From Ignavibacteria bacterium (lineage in GTDB: Bacteria; Bacteroidota; Ignavibacteria; UBA10030; SZUA-254), in contig JACOSY010000023.1 of assembly GCA_016178595.1 (NCBI GenBank), positions 1-64,000 of the forward strand: 64,000 nt of DNA. The letters run 5' to 3'. Under the pieces are notes generated by a model. It saw only the letters and a list, made by a program, of their open reading frames with translations. It was not told the DNA's origin and ran no database searches. Both the position numbers and the translations under genes were made by a program. This document shows, piece after piece, positions 35,913-44,874 of the stretch (within the stretch, counting starts at the first letter, position 1; each line of letters begins with the position of its first letter).

Positions 35913-35994
35913 GTCAATTCAAAATTCAAAATTAAAAAGTAAAAAACTGTTGGTTACATTTTTACTTTTGACATTTTAATTTTTAATTGGCGTC
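35912..35994. repeat. Paired AT-rich tracts between nuoJ and nuoK
   Basis: Two AT-rich runs, attcaaaattcaaaattaaaa and, in inverted sense, cattttaatttttaattgg, flank about 25 bases. The second supplies the last codons and TAA stop of nuoJ (CCA ATT AAA AAT TAA) and matches the start of the tract inside uvrA. Confidence 0.55.
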
Positions 35995-36485
35995 TCTTTG
36001 CGCGCAATCAATGCCGCCCCGACCAACGCAACCAACAACACGATGGAAATGACTTCGAACGGCAAGATATAGGTAGTCATGAACATTTCACCGAGGATGT
36101 TGGCCGTGTTGGGGACGTCGGCGACACTGCTGACGATTTTCCAATCGGTCACATAGAAAACCGCGCAGAGTGCGCCGGCAGTCACTGCGACGAGGATCGA
36201 TGCCGGGAAAGTTTGCAGCGTTCCCGTTTTCATTTCAACATTGACGACCTTATTCGTCAGCATTACGCCGAAGAGCAATAACACCAGGATGCCGCCAACG
36301 TAAATCAAGAGCTGCGAGACCGCAATAAAGTCCGCATTCAAGAGAACATAAATGCCGGCAACACCGAAGAATGTAAAGAGGAGCGAGAACGCAGAGTAAA
36401 TAATATTTCGCGAGAAGACGACGATGCCGGCGGAAACGAGCGTAATGATGGCGAAGAAGTAGAAAAGTGTATCGTAAAAATTCAT
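35976..36485 (-). CDS. nuoJ: NADH-quinone oxidoreductase subunit J
   Basis: Five-helix membrane subunit of complex I, 169 residues, with the conserved third helix region SQLLIYVGGILVLLLFGVML. It overlaps nuoI by four bases (ATGA), so the two are translationally coupled. The final residues TPIKN and the stop are encoded by an AT-rich repeat tract, suggesting the original 3' end was replaced. Confidence 0.96.
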   Translation of the reverse strand: MNFYDTLFYFFAIITLVSAGIVVFSRNIIYSAFSLLFTFFGVAGIYVLLNADFIAVSQLLIYVGGILVLLLFGVMLTNKVVNVEMKTGTLQTFPASILVAVTAGALCAVFYVTDWKIVSSVADVPNTANILGEMFMTTYILPFEVISIVLLVALVGAALIARKETPIKN

Positions 36486-37171
36486 AGACTCGGTTCGGTC
36501 GGCGATGTTGGAGGTGGTGCTTCTTTCGGCGCACCCGGAGCGACTGTTGCCGTTGCCTGAGCAGTTGCGGGCGGAGCCATTGCAGGTTTTGCAGCCGCCG
36601 GCGCTGTACCTGGAGCGGCGGCGCTTGCGGCTTTCGCCTGTGCTGCCGCGGTCGCGGCGGCCGCTTTCTTCACAGCCTGTTCTTTCTCGTACTCTCCTGT
36701 ACGCACTTTGACATCAGCGATCTCCGCTGGCGTCAGCGTCGCGTAATTATAGATCAATTGGTGACGATCAAATTCCGAGAACTCGTAGACATCCGTCATC
36801 TTGATACACTCGGTCGGACATGGATAAACACACAGGCCGCAGTAGCAGCACTTCGCAATGTCGATGTCGAACTTCGTGACCCACAACTTCTTTTTCTGTC
36901 CCGTGGACGTAGTTCCGAGATCCTCTGTCGGCAAGGCTTTTGCCGTCTCGATTGCAAAGCAATCAACCGGACATGCTATATCGCATTGGAAACAGCCGAT
37001 GCAATCATCCATATTGACATAGAGACGGTTTCGTGCGCGTTCGGGAAGTTTCAGCTTGACGTCAGGGTATTGGATCGTGACTGCCGGCGTGAAGAGGTGA
37101 AGGAACGTCACCTTCATGCCAATCAGTACCGACCAGATCCCCTGAAATATGTCGCGAAAATATTTTTTCAT
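36482..37171 (-). CDS. nuoI: NADH-quinone oxidoreductase subunit I with Ala/Pro-rich tail
   Basis: Carries clusters N6a and N6b in the peripheral arm of complex I. Both 4Fe-4S motifs are intact: CIGCFQCDIACPVDC and CCYCGLCVYPCPTEC. The protein is 229 residues; after about residue 165 (AVKKAAAATAAAQ) it carries a low-complexity tail of roughly 65 residues rich in Ala, Pro and Thr, ending PPPTSPTEPSL. Typical NuoI proteins of 160-180 residues lack this. The tail may be a flexible linker or an assembly feature; no motif is seen in it. Overlaps nuoJ by four bases. Confidence 0.96.
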   Translation of the reverse strand: MKKYFRDIFQGIWSVLIGMKVTFLHLFTPAVTIQYPDVKLKLPERARNRLYVNMDDCIGCFQCDIACPVDCFAIETAKALPTEDLGTTSTGQKKKLWVTKFDIDIAKCCYCGLCVYPCPTECIKMTDVYEFSEFDRHQLIYNYATLTPAEIADVKVRTGEYEKEQAVKKAAAATAAAQAKAASAAAPGTAPAAAKPAMAPPATAQATATVAPGAPKEAPPPTSPTEPSL

Positions 37172-37187
37172 ATCGTATCGTTCATTC

Positions 37188-38207
37188 CTACATCATCATC
37201 CAGAACCCAACGCCAAGGATGCACACAAACGCCCAGGGCGTCAACACTTTCCAGGAGACATACATAAGCTGATCGACGCGCAGGCGTGGCAGCGTCCAGC
37301 GAAGCCACATTTGCACGACAACGAAGAACATTCCCTTCGACAGGAACCAGAAAACGCCCCAGATCGGTCCGCCCAAAAAGTCGCCGAACGGGCTATTCCA
37401 TCCGCCCAAAAAGAGTGTCGCGCCGATCGCAGACACTGCGAACATGTTTGCGTACTCGGCAAGGAAAAAGAGCGCGAATTTCATCCCGCTGTATTCCGTA
37501 TGGTAGCCGGCGACAAGCTCTGATTCCGCTTCGGGAAGATCGAACGGCGTACGATTCGTTTCCGCAAGCGATGCAACGAAATAAATAATGAATGCCACGA
37601 ACACGAATGGGAATTTTTTGAAGATGTACCAATGCCAGAACCAGCCCGTCTGCTGCTGATTGATTTCCTGCAAGTTCAGCGTTCCGGCAATCATCACGAC
37701 GGCAAGCAGCGCGAGCGCCGTGGGAATTTCGTAACTCACAATTTGCGCCGCCGAGCGCATTGCACCGAAGAGCGACCACTTATTGTTGGACGACCATCCC
37801 GCCATCAGAATTCCCACGACAACGAGCGTTGAGACGGCGATGACGTAGAATAGTCCGAGATTGATGTTACTCCCGACGTATGCGCTGCTGAACGGTATTG
37901 CCGCGAATGCAGCGTACGATCCGATAAAGACGACCCATGGCGAAAGGAAATGGAGTTTCTTGTCGGCAGCGGAAGGGACGATGTCTTCTTTCTGGACGAG
38001 CTTCAAGATGTCGGCAATGGTTTGTGCCCACCCGTGCCAGCCGCCGACGCGCATCGGGCCGAGGCGATCCTGCATGTGGGCGGAAACTTTGCGTTCCAGC
38101 CACACTGCAAAGAGTGCGTATGGCACGATCCATAAGAGTGGGATGAATGCCATGATAACGTACGCAAGCACGTCGTTGGACAAGAGATCTTTCAGTGGTT
38201 GTTCCAT
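37188..38207 (-). CDS. nuoH: NADH-quinone oxidoreductase subunit H
   Basis: Eight-helix membrane subunit that forms the quinone entry site with NuoB and NuoD. The 339-residue protein contains the hallmark loop [29 protein letters not shown] and the N-terminal [18 protein letters not shown]. It directly follows nuoD (six-base gap), where many bacteria have nuoE, nuoF and nuoG in between. Confidence 0.97.
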   Translation of the reverse strand: MEQPLKDLLSNDVLAYVIMAFIPLLWIVPYALFAVWLERKVSAHMQDRLGPMRVGGWHGWAQTIADILKLVQKEDIVPSAADKKLHFLSPWVVFIGSYAAFAAIPFSSAYVGSNINLGLFYVIAVSTLVVVGILMAGWSSNNKWSLFGAMRSAAQIVSYEIPTALALLAVVMIAGTLNLQEINQQQTGWFWHWYIFKKFPFVFVAFIIYFVASLAETNRTPFDLPEAESELVAGYHTEYSGMKFALFFLAEYANMFAVSAIGATLFLGGWNSPFGDFLGGPIWGVFWFLSKGMFFVVVQMWLRWTLPRLRVDQLMYVSWKVLTPWAFVCILGVGFWMMM

Positions 38208-38213
38208 TCGAAT

Positions 38214-39374
38214 TTACCTGTCGACTTCTCCGAGAACAATATCCGTGCTTCCGGTGATTGCAACAACATCCGCGATCATCGACCCGCGGCAAATCTCCGG
38301 CAGCACGCTGAGATTCACAAACGACGGCGAGCGAGCTTTGACGCGATACGGCGTCGCCGAGCCATCGCTCACAACATAGAAGCCTAACTCGCCGCGCGCC
38401 GATTCGGTTCGCACATACACTTCACCGGCATTCGGACGGATACGCCTGGGAATAGCCGATGCGATGTCTCCTTCGGGAATTTGTGCAAGCGCTTGTTCGA
38501 TGATGTTAAGACTTTGCTCCATCTCGCGGATGCGAACCATGTACCGATCCCAGCAATCACCGGCGGTTCCTACTTCGCCTTTGCCGATTTGAACTTCCCA
38601 GCTGAAGCGGTCGTAGATCGAGTATGGATCGTCACGACGCAGATCCCAGTCGACACCCGAGCCTCTCAGCATCGGGCCGGAGCAACCATACGCAATCGCG
38701 ACATCGGCAGGAAGAACGCCGACATTCGCCGTCCGTTTGATGAAGATTTCGTTGAAGGTGAGAAGATCGTTGTACTCTTTGATCTTCGGACGGAAGTAGT
38801 TGCAGAAGGCTTTTGCTTTGTCGATGAATCCCGGAGGAAGATCGTGTGAGAGTCCGCCAACCCAGATATAGTTATAGAGAAGGCGCGCACCGCACGTTGT
38901 CTCGAAGAGATCGAGAATTCTCTCGCGATCGCGGAACATGTAGAGGAACGGCGTAAACGCGCCGACATCGAGGCCGTACGTGCCGGCAGCGATTAAGTGC
39001 GAGGCGATGCGCTGAAGCTCGTTCATAATGACGCGGATATACTCAACACGTTCCGGCACCTGGATGCCGAGAAGTTTTTCCACGGCAACAACGTACCCCA
39101 TTTCCATGTTCATCGCGGCAACATAATCCATCCTGTCGCAGTACGGAATGACCTGCTGGTAGTTGGTCATGTGCTCGGAATGCTTTTCGAAGCAACGATG
39201 GAGATAGCCGATGTGGGGAATGACGTCGACAACGATCTCACCGTCGACAACAAGCTCAAGCCGCAACACACCGTGCGTGGACGGGTGCTGAGGACCCATA
39301 TTGATAATCATCTCCTCCGAACGAAGCGATCGACCGGTGGAGGTTTTGACTGGGGCTGTGAGAAGATCGGACAT
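38214..39374 (-). CDS. nuoD: NADH-quinone oxidoreductase subunit D
   Basis: 49-kDa subunit of complex I, related to the large subunit of NiFe hydrogenases; it lines the quinone pocket. The 386-residue protein has [23 protein letters not shown] near its N-terminus (with the quinone-contacting His) and the conserved C-terminal [16 protein letters not shown]-type ending. NuoC and NuoD are separate genes here, not fused as in E. coli. nuoC ends 13 bases upstream. Confidence 0.97.
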   Translation of the reverse strand: MSDLLTAPVKTSTGRSLRSEEMIINMGPQHPSTHGVLRLELVVDGEIVVDVIPHIGYLHRCFEKHSEHMTNYQQVIPYCDRMDYVAAMNMEMGYVVAVEKLLGIQVPERVEYIRVIMNELQRIASHLIAAGTYGLDVGAFTPFLYMFRDRERILDLFETTCGARLLYNYIWVGGLSHDLPPGFIDKAKAFCNYFRPKIKEYNDLLTFNEIFIKRTANVGVLPADVAIAYGCSGPMLRGSGVDWDLRRDDPYSIYDRFSWEVQIGKGEVGTAGDCWDRYMVRIREMEQSLNIIEQALAQIPEGDIASAIPRRIRPNAGEVYVRTESARGELGFYVVSDGSATPYRVKARSPSFVNLSVLPEICRGSMIADVVAITGSTDIVLGEVDR

Positions 39375-39387
39375 TGAAATAATAAAA

Positions 39388-39867
39388 CTAATACGGCACC
39401 TTCATGCCCTGGTAAAACTCCGGCACTTTGAAATCCTTCCGGAGCGGATGACCGGGATAATCGTCAGGCAACAGCATCCGTCGAAGATCGGGATGGCCTG
39501 TAAAAACGATCCCGTACATATCATATGCTTCGCGCTCGTGCCAGTTCGCCGTCGGCCATACATCGGCGACCGATGGAACTTCCGCCTTCTCCACGGGCAC
39601 GTCGGTCTTTACTGTAATTTTGTGGCGCTTCGTCATCGAGGAGAGATGATACACAACGCCAAGAACATTCTTGCCGTAGTCGATACCACTGAGGCACATC
39701 AAGTAATCGAACTGCATGTCTGCATCGTCGCGAAGAAACAGTGCGAGATCATTCACATTTACTGACGCAACCTTTATGTACGGCTGAATGATTCCTTCGA
39801 TCTTCGCCTCGAGGATCGCGGCGCCAAACTGTGACTGTAATTTCTCGGAAATCTCTTGTGGGCTCAT
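39388..39867 (-). CDS. nuoC: NADH-quinone oxidoreductase subunit C
   Basis: 30-kDa subunit, 159 residues, that clamps the NuoB/NuoD core. The signature [43 protein letters not shown] is near perfect. It lies six bases after nuoB and 13 before nuoD. Confidence 0.97.
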   Translation of the reverse strand: MSPQEISEKLQSQFGAAILEAKIEGIIQPYIKVASVNVNDLALFLRDDADMQFDYLMCLSGIDYGKNVLGVVYHLSSMTKRHKITVKTDVPVEKAEVPSVADVWPTANWHEREAYDMYGIVFTGHPDLRRMLLPDDYPGHPLRKDFKVPEFYQGMKVPY

Positions 39868-39873
39868 AGAGTG

Positions 39874-40365
39874 TTATGCGGTTTTCTTCACCAAACTCTC
39901 GTGACGAATTTTTTCCTGCAGCTTGATGAGTCCTTCCATTAACGCTTCAGGGCGCGGCGGACAGCCCGGAACGTAGACATCGACGGGGATAACGCGATCG
40001 ACGCCTTTCAAGACATGGTAGCCATGTTCCCAGTAGGGACCGCCGCAATTCGAGCAGCTTCCCATCGAGATCACGTAGCGCGGTTCCGACATCTGATCGT
40101 AGAGCCGCTTGATGCGGCTCGCCATCTTGAGCGTGACGGTTCCCGCGACGATCATCACGTCGGATTGGCGAGGTGTCGCGCGCGGGATGACGCCGAAACG
40201 ATCGAAATCGTAATGGGATGCGGCAGCGGCCATCATTTCAATAGCACAACAGGCCAGACCGAACTGCATCTGCCACAGCGATGAGAGCCTCGCCCAGTTG
40301 AGCAGATTATCGAGCGAGGTGATGATGACGTTGCTGTTGTTGAATTGTTTATCGAGAAGACCCAT
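39874..40365 (-). CDS. nuoB: NADH-quinone oxidoreductase subunit B
   Basis: Holds the terminal cluster N2 that reduces quinone. The 163-residue protein has the tandem cysteine pair in [11 protein letters not shown] and the other ligands in [12 protein letters not shown] and [16 protein letters not shown]. Short C-terminal basic tail. Second gene of the operon, 21 bases after nuoA. Confidence 0.98.
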   Translation of the reverse strand: MGLLDKQFNNSNVIITSLDNLLNWARLSSLWQMQFGLACCAIEMMAAAASHYDFDRFGVIPRATPRQSDVMIVAGTVTLKMASRIKRLYDQMSEPRYVISMGSCSNCGGPYWEHGYHVLKGVDRVIPVDVYVPGCPPRPEALMEGLIKLQEKIRHESLVKKTA

Positions 40366-40386
40366 AAGAACTCACTATTGTGCAAC

Positions 40387-40824
40387 TCAGGCTATGACTT
40401 CTTCTTTCGCATACTCAGGCGAGACAGGAGCGGGGGTCTTCATGATGTGCGGAATGGTTGGCTGTGGTTTGTCCCAATCCAGATCGCCTTTGACCCACAC
40501 ATAGGCATAGCCAACGCCGAGAATCGCGAGGAAAATCAACATCTCGATGAAGGCAAAGGCGCCAAGTTTCTGGTACACGAGCGCCCACGGAAAGAGAAAG
40601 ACAACTTCAACATCGAAGATTAGGAAAATGAGGGCAACAACATAGAATCGAATATTGAACTTTACCCAGGAATCTCCGACAGGCTCTTCACCGCATTCAT
40701 AAGAAGTCAGTTTATTGGGATACCAACGATGGGGACGGATAAGCCAGGCAGTAATCAGGCCGCCGGCGACGAATATTGCACCAACCAGGAAGAAGATGAA
40801 GACGCGTCCAAACTCTGTAAGCAT
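40387..40824 (-). CDS. nuoA: NADH-quinone oxidoreductase subunit A
   Basis: Three-helix membrane subunit of complex I, 145 residues. It has the functional loop [12 protein letters not shown] with the conserved Cys, and the second-helix motif [13 protein letters not shown]. The C-terminus carries about 30 extra hydrophilic residues. First gene of the operon; a strong promoter lies 48-76 bases upstream. Confidence 0.97.
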   Translation of the reverse strand: MLTEFGRVFIFFLVGAIFVAGGLITAWLIRPHRWYPNKLTSYECGEEPVGDSWVKFNIRFYVVALIFLIFDVEVVFLFPWALVYQKLGAFAFIEMLIFLAILGVGYAYVWVKGDLDWDKPQPTIPHIMKTPAPVSPEYAKEEVIA

Positions 40825-40871
40825 GTATCTGTTGTGATGGAATACTGTGAGCGTATTCTTTTAGGCATGAG

Positions 40872-40900
40872 AATATAGAAAAAAGTTGTACGAAAGTCAA
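40872..40900 (-). promoter_or_regulatory. Promoter of the nuo operon
   Basis: On the minus strand TTGACT, exactly 17 bases, TATATT, about 48 bases upstream of nuoA. Both boxes are near consensus for a housekeeping sigma factor, implying a transcript start near 40865. Confidence 0.75.
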
Positions 40901-41022
40901 AAGAACGAAAAACAAAAACATTTTGCGAAAAGACCATGCCGAAGCGGGACGAAATCAGCGATGCGCGTTAATCAGAAGAATGTCTTGCCGAGATAAAAAT
41001 ATTTCACCAAAAAGAAATTTCC

Positions 41023-41051
41023 TTGACTTTTCAGCATTCTCTTATTATCTT
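41023..41051 (+). promoter_or_regulatory. Promoter of the candidate small RNA
   Basis: TTGACT, 17 bases, TATCTT on the plus strand. The same -35 hexamer and spacer as the nuo promoter. It would start transcription at about 41057-41058, exactly at the first base of the closing stem described next. Confidence 0.65.
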
Positions 41052-41056
41052 ACGTG

Positions 41057-41131
41057 TGCATGAGGGCAGGACCCACGGTTTCCGACTTCGCCTCCCAAGT
41101 TGGAATACCACACCTGCCCCATGCATTTTTT
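41057..41131 (+). ncRNA. Candidate structured small RNA with C-rich apical loop
   Basis: About 75 nt. The 5' strand tgcatg-a-gggcagg pairs with cctgccc-catgca over 13 base pairs with one bulged A, directly followed by T6. Inside, ggt/acc and the nine-pair stem ttccgactt/aagttggaa (one G-U) close an apical loop CGCCTCCC; an asymmetric internal loop ACCCAC/ACA separates the two parts. Promoter position, stem start and U-tract all agree. No ORF of meaning runs through it. It does not show the conserved core of SRP RNA, tmRNA, RNase P or 6S RNA as far as I can judge. The C-rich loop is complementary to GGAGG-type ribosome binding sites, which suggests a base-pairing regulator; that is inference. 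Confidence 0.6.
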
Positions 41132-41170
41132 ATGCCTTTCCTCTGTGGTCATATCATTCCACATGCGCTA

Positions 41171-41198
41171 CGAAAAAACCCGTGATCGTTGCAGGGCT
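41171..41198 (-). terminator. Terminator after the adenosyltransferase gene
   Basis: On the minus strand AAAGCCCTG-CAACGAT-CACGGGTTTTTT, ten to forty bases after the stop of the gene at 41208. One bulged C in the stem; T6 run. Confidence 0.5.
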
Positions 41199-41207
41199 TT
41201 CTCCCAG

Positions 41208-41756
41208 TTATTGATCAGGATTCCATTTTGTTTCTGGAGTGTTGCTCACGGCATTGACCCAGCGCGCAAGCACGAACAAAAGATCCGAGAGACGATTGAG
41301 GTATTTGACCGGCATCTCCCCGATATCCTCGTCATGAGCGAGGCGGACAACCAGGCGCTCGGCCCGTCGACAGACCGTTCGCGTAAAATGGAGCATCGCC
41401 GCCGAGCGGTTTCCCCCGGGGAGGATGAAGTTCCTGAGCGGCTCAAGAGTAGTATCAATCCTGTCGATATGGCTTTCAAGACGTATCACTTCTCTTTCCC
41501 TCATTCGAATCACCGTTCTTTTTTCCTCTGATCGCGGTGTTGCGAGATCGGCGCCCAGCCTGAAAAGGTCATGTTGGATTTCATCCAGGATGCGGTCCAA
41601 CTCTTGCGTCGTGTTCATTGATCGACAGATGCCGATGACACTGTTGATCTCGTCAACCGTGCCGTATGCTTCAATCCGGAGGACATCTTTTGAAACTCGC
41701 GTTCCCCCGAAGAGCGACGTCTCACCTTTGTCGCCTGCCTTCGTATAGATTTTCAT
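41208..41756 (-). CDS. Cob(I)yrinic acid/cobalamin adenosyltransferase, PduO type
   Basis: ATP:corrinoid adenosyltransferase of the PduO/MMAB family, forming adenosylcobalamin from cob(I)alamin. The 182-residue protein begins MKIYTKAGDKGETSLFGGTR, the conserved ATP-binding start, and has LRIEAYGTVDEINSVIG, LRNFILPGGNRSAAMLHFTRTVCRRAERLVV and YLNRLSDLLFVLARW, all diagnostic. Length normal. It lies downstream of a lipoprotein gene on the same strand, with 134 bases between. A link to a B12-dependent pathway, possibly feeding the aldehyde dehydrogenase at 3856, is only a speculation from co-occurrence. Confidence 0.95.
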   Translation of the reverse strand: MKIYTKAGDKGETSLFGGTRVSKDVLRIEAYGTVDEINSVIGICRSMNTTQELDRILDEIQHDLFRLGADLATPRSEEKRTVIRMREREVIRLESHIDRIDTTLEPLRNFILPGGNRSAAMLHFTRTVCRRAERLVVRLAHDEDIGEMPVKYLNRLSDLLFVLARWVNAVSNTPETKWNPDQ

Positions 41757-41889
41757 CAGTCTCTCTGCGGCAACAATATCTCCATCGTTAGCGGAAGGTC
41801 AGGTCCGTGAACTATATCAGTCGGATTGTCCGGATTACCGGCTGTTCGCAGCGCACTACTCCTCACTAGGCCATCAACATCGACCTCAT

Positions 41890-43155
41890 TTAGTAGAAGT
41901 CGCATGGGAAGCCGCGCACGATGGTTCCTCTCAGTCCAACCGCGACGAACCCTCTCGCGCTTCCTGCCGATTGAACGGCCATTAGAAAAGATCGTGTTAC
42001 CAAGGTTGAATGCGTCCACGTCACACCGCCATCTTTCGTTTGATAGAAAATTCCCGCTGAGCCAACGGCAACGCCAGACATAGTATCGAGAAAGCCGACA
42101 CCGTTAAGTTGTGACTCGCTGCTCGCAACAGGCGTCCATGTCTTTCCACCATCGCTGGTGTGAAGGATAACATCCGCACCAACGACAGCCCCATTCATCG
42201 AGTCGCTGAAAGCAAGACCGTAAAAGGACGTGCTAGTCGCAGTGATTTCCCTCGCCCACGACAAACCTCCGTCTGTTGTCTGGACGATCGTACCCCCTGT
42301 GCCAACAGCAATCCCTCTTTGCGCGTCGACAAATGCGAGAGCGGAGAGTTCTGCGGTAACTCCGGCATAAAAGCGCACCCAGTGGGTTCCATCGTCGAAG
42401 GTACGCAAAACGATCCCATGTTCGCCGACAATCACCCAGGTTGATCCTCCGAGAGAGACAACCGCCCTCAATCCGTTCGTGATCGCTGTCTGCAGCACAG
42501 TTGAAACTTGTCCGTCGTGAAGATAAAGAACGGTTGCATGATCTCCCACCATCATACAGTCTCCTGCCAAATTGAATGCGACACCGTGCAGGTCATAGGT
42601 AGTCGGACTTTCGATACTCTGCCATGTTGAGGCTCCGTCTGAGGTTCCAAGAATTGTACCATTTGCTCCGACCGCGATTCCGAGGTCAATTCCGCTGAAA
42701 GCCACACCATACAAATTGTCACTGGATTGGCGGGCAAGGAATATCAAGGAATCCGCCTCCGTGGTCGTCTGGGCAGGGTTGGATTCCGTTGATTGACCGA
42801 ACTGGTTGTAAGCATATATTTGGTACACATAGGTCGTTTGACATTGTAGTCCGGCATCGCGGTATAACCGAGCGAATCGAGGAAGAGAATCAATCGTTTG
42901 CCATTCTGTAGAATTTTGCTCTTTGCTAAGAAGCACATAGCCGCGAGCAAGGTGTGTGGTGTCCGACCATCTGAGGTCGATCTCGTGCGGCGAGATCGCA
43001 GTCGCAACAAAATTATTCGGCGGCAGCGGTAGTCGGGATGAAACACCTCCCCCGTTGTCGCCATTCTCTGTGGGAGCTTCTTGTTTACATGAAAGGGAAA
43101 GAAGAACGCCCAACAGGCAAACTAAAACTGCAAAGAAAGAGGATCGTGTCTTCAT
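41890..43155 (-). CDS. Lipoprotein with FN3 and Ycf48/BNR-like beta-propeller
   Basis: About 421 residues from the ATG at 43155 (MKTRSSFFAVLVCLLGVLLS); the track start at 43272 adds 39 residues before the signal peptide. The lipobox is SLSC. A fibronectin type III domain follows (PPNNFVATAISPHEIDLRWSD...), then six or so photosystem-II-assembly Ycf48-like repeats recognisable by 'GIAVGANGTILGTSDGASTW' and 'DGGLSW', forming a beta-propeller. Presumably an envelope-anchored protein of unknown ligand. The C-terminus ends in GTIVRGFPCDFY without a sorting domain, in keeping with a lipid anchor. The 134 bases after it hold no recognisable gene. Confidence 0.82.
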   Translation of the reverse strand: MKTRSSFFAVLVCLLGVLLSLSCKQEAPTENGDNGGGVSSRLPLPPNNFVATAISPHEIDLRWSDTTHLARGYVLLSKEQNSTEWQTIDSLPRFARLYRDAGLQCQTTYVYQIYAYNQFGQSTESNPAQTTTEADSLIFLARQSSDNLYGVAFSGIDLGIAVGANGTILGTSDGASTWQSIESPTTYDLHGVAFNLAGDCMMVGDHATVLYLHDGQVSTVLQTAITNGLRAVVSLGGSTWVIVGEHGIVLRTFDDGTHWVRFYAGVTAELSALAFVDAQRGIAVGTGGTIVQTTDGGLSWAREITATSTSFYGLAFSDSMNGAVVGADVILHTSDGGKTWTPVASSESQLNGVGFLDTMSGVAVGSAGIFYQTKDGGVTWTHSTLVTRSFLMAVQSAGSARGFVAVGLRGTIVRGFPCDFY

Positions 43156-43301
43156 AGTTGTTACAATACACCTTTCGGCGAACTTTCGATTTTTGGCGCG
43201 GAGATTCGCTCTGCACAGCGTCGCCCTGTGCTGGTAACATGACTGCGGGGTATGGGAATACGAACTACTCATTAGAAGCCTGGAAGCAATGAGAATCCGG
43301 C

Positions 43302-44702
43302 TTACTTTTTTCTTCTCATTTTCATATAGTGTGGCAGCTCATTATAGAAATGCGTGATCGTGCGAATTCCTCCGAAGAAATTCTTCAGATTGAGGAATTC
43401 ATCGGGTGCGTGTGCGTTTTCGTCCGGTAAGCCGAATCCGAGAAGAACGGTATCGAGACCGAGAAGCTGTTTGAATTGTACCACAATCGGGATCGATCCA
43501 CCTTCACGCTGAAAAAGGGGCTTCCTTCCGAATCCTTTCTCCAGTGCAGCGACCGCAGCTTGCACCCCCGGGCTTTCAAGAGGAGTAATAGCAGCTTCAC
43601 CGCCGTGCACATACTTCACGTTGACTTGCACGGACTTCGGCGCAATTTTCTTGATGTGTTTCTCGAAGAGCTTTGCAATCCTCTCCGATTTCTGATCCGG
43701 CACAAGCCGCATAGAGATTTTGGCAAATGCTTTCGCCGGCAGTACTGTCTTTGCTCCTTCGCCGGTGAATCCACCCCAAATGCCGTTGCACTCGAGCGTC
43801 GGGCGAGCCCATACTTGTTCGAGAGCGGTGAATCCTTTTTCACCGTAGAGCTTCCGAACACCGAGATCGTTCGCATACCGTGAGTTGCTCCAGGGAAGTT
43901 TTTTAAAAGCCGCACGCTCTTTCTTCGTCAACGGGCGAACATGATCGTAAAAACCGGGAATCGTGACACGTCTGTTCTTGTCATGCAGTTGCGCAACAAT
44001 CTCGCACAGGGCATGGACGGGATTGTGGATCGAACCGCCGAATGATCCCGAGTGCAAATCTCGATTCGGCCCGACCACTTCGACCTGCATGTAGGCAAGA
44101 CCCCGCAAACCGTAGCATACCGACGGTACATTTTTCGCGAACATCGATGTGTCGGAGATGAGCACAAGATCAGCCTGTAAAAGATTCCTATGCTTTCGAA
44201 CAAAACTATCCAAATGCATGCTGCCAATCTCCTCTTCTCCCTCAATGATCACCTTGAGATTGATTGGGAGTCGTCCTGTATTTTTCATGTATGCTTCGAC
44301 GCTCTTGAGGTGGATGAAAACTTGTCCCTTGTCGTCAGCAGAACCACGAGCGTAGAGATTCTCGCCACGAATCGTTGCTTCGAAGGGGGATGACGTCCAC
44401 AATTCGACGGGATCGACAGGCTGGACGTCATAGTGTCCATATAACAGAATGGTCGGCATACCTCGTGCGTGCAACCAATCAGCATAGACAATCGGATGGC
44501 CCGGCGTTGGAAAGATCTTCACATTTTCCAACCCAACGCTACGCATATGATCTCCAATCCATTGTGCACAACGCTCTAAGTCCGGCTTATTCTCAGGATT
44601 GGTACTAATACTCGGGATGGAGAGAAGGTCTCGTAACTCATCGAGGTAACGTGATTTATTACCTTCGATGTACTCTAAAATTTGGTCCATTGGTACTTTC
44701 AC
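43302..44702 (-). CDS. M20 family dipeptidase/metallopeptidase
   Basis: A 466-residue zinc peptidase of the M20 family (CNDP/PepV-like dipeptidase group). Metal ligands and catalytic residues are in ILLYGHYDVQPVDP (His and Asp), ARGSADDKGQ (Asp), IIEGEEEIGSM (catalytic Glu pair), LVLISDTSMF (Asp) and a C-terminal His near NAHAPDEFL. The inserted dimerisation domain lies at about residues 190-340. No signal peptide, so cytoplasmic hydrolysis of dipeptides is likely. Divergent from the ccsA-hem cluster; its own promoter is well defined. Confidence 0.93.
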   Translation of the reverse strand: MKVPMDQILEYIEGNKSRYLDELRDLLSIPSISTNPENKPDLERCAQWIGDHMRSVGLENVKIFPTPGHPIVYADWLHARGMPTILLYGHYDVQPVDPVELWTSSPFEATIRGENLYARGSADDKGQVFIHLKSVEAYMKNTGRLPINLKVIIEGEEEIGSMHLDSFVRKHRNLLQADLVLISDTSMFAKNVPSVCYGLRGLAYMQVEVVGPNRDLHSGSFGGSIHNPVHALCEIVAQLHDKNRRVTIPGFYDHVRPLTKKERAAFKKLPWSNSRYANDLGVRKLYGEKGFTALEQVWARPTLECNGIWGGFTGEGAKTVLPAKAFAKISMRLVPDQKSERIAKLFEKHIKKIAPKSVQVNVKYVHGGEAAITPLESPGVQAAVAALEKGFGRKPLFQREGGSIPIVVQFKQLLGLDTVLLGFGLPDENAHAPDEFLNLKNFFGGIRTITHFYNELPHYMKMRRKK

Positions 44703-44747
44703 TAAGTCACTGATGTCGGATGAGGTTACTGATGGTGCAGCAGTTCT

Positions 44748-44776
44748 AATATACTAAAGGCGGTCTGGAGTTGCAA
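44748..44776 (-). promoter_or_regulatory. Promoter of the M20 dipeptidase gene
   Basis: On the minus strand TTGCAA, 17 bases, TATATT, 46 bases upstream of the start codon. Fits the same pattern as the nuo promoter. Confidence 0.6.
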
Positions 44777-44784
44777 CAGACTTC

Positions 44785-44812
44785 TTTGGTATAGAGATTG
44801 TCTTCTTATAAT
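44785..44812 (+). promoter_or_regulatory. Candidate promoter of the ccsA-hem cluster
   Basis: TTTGGT, 16 bases, TATAAT. The -10 box is perfect, the -35 poor. Transcription would begin near 44819, which leaves the TTG at 44821 without a ribosome binding site and favours the ATG at 44875 for ccsA. Confidence 0.45.
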
Positions 44813-44874
44813 CGGGACTCTTGAATATTACGAGGGTTTTGAGTATCTTGGCTCCAGCAATTGTCATTATTGAT

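Noticed and set aside
41057-41131. SRP RNA, 6S RNA or cobalamin riboswitch
   Set aside because: The conserved SRP apical motif, the large central bubble and length of 6S RNA, and the cobalamin-box sequence were not found on either strand.
41756-42019. 87-residue minus-strand ORF between the lipoprotein and the adenosyltransferase
   Set aside because: It overlaps the 3' end of the lipoprotein gene in another frame and shows no recognisable family or ribosome binding site.
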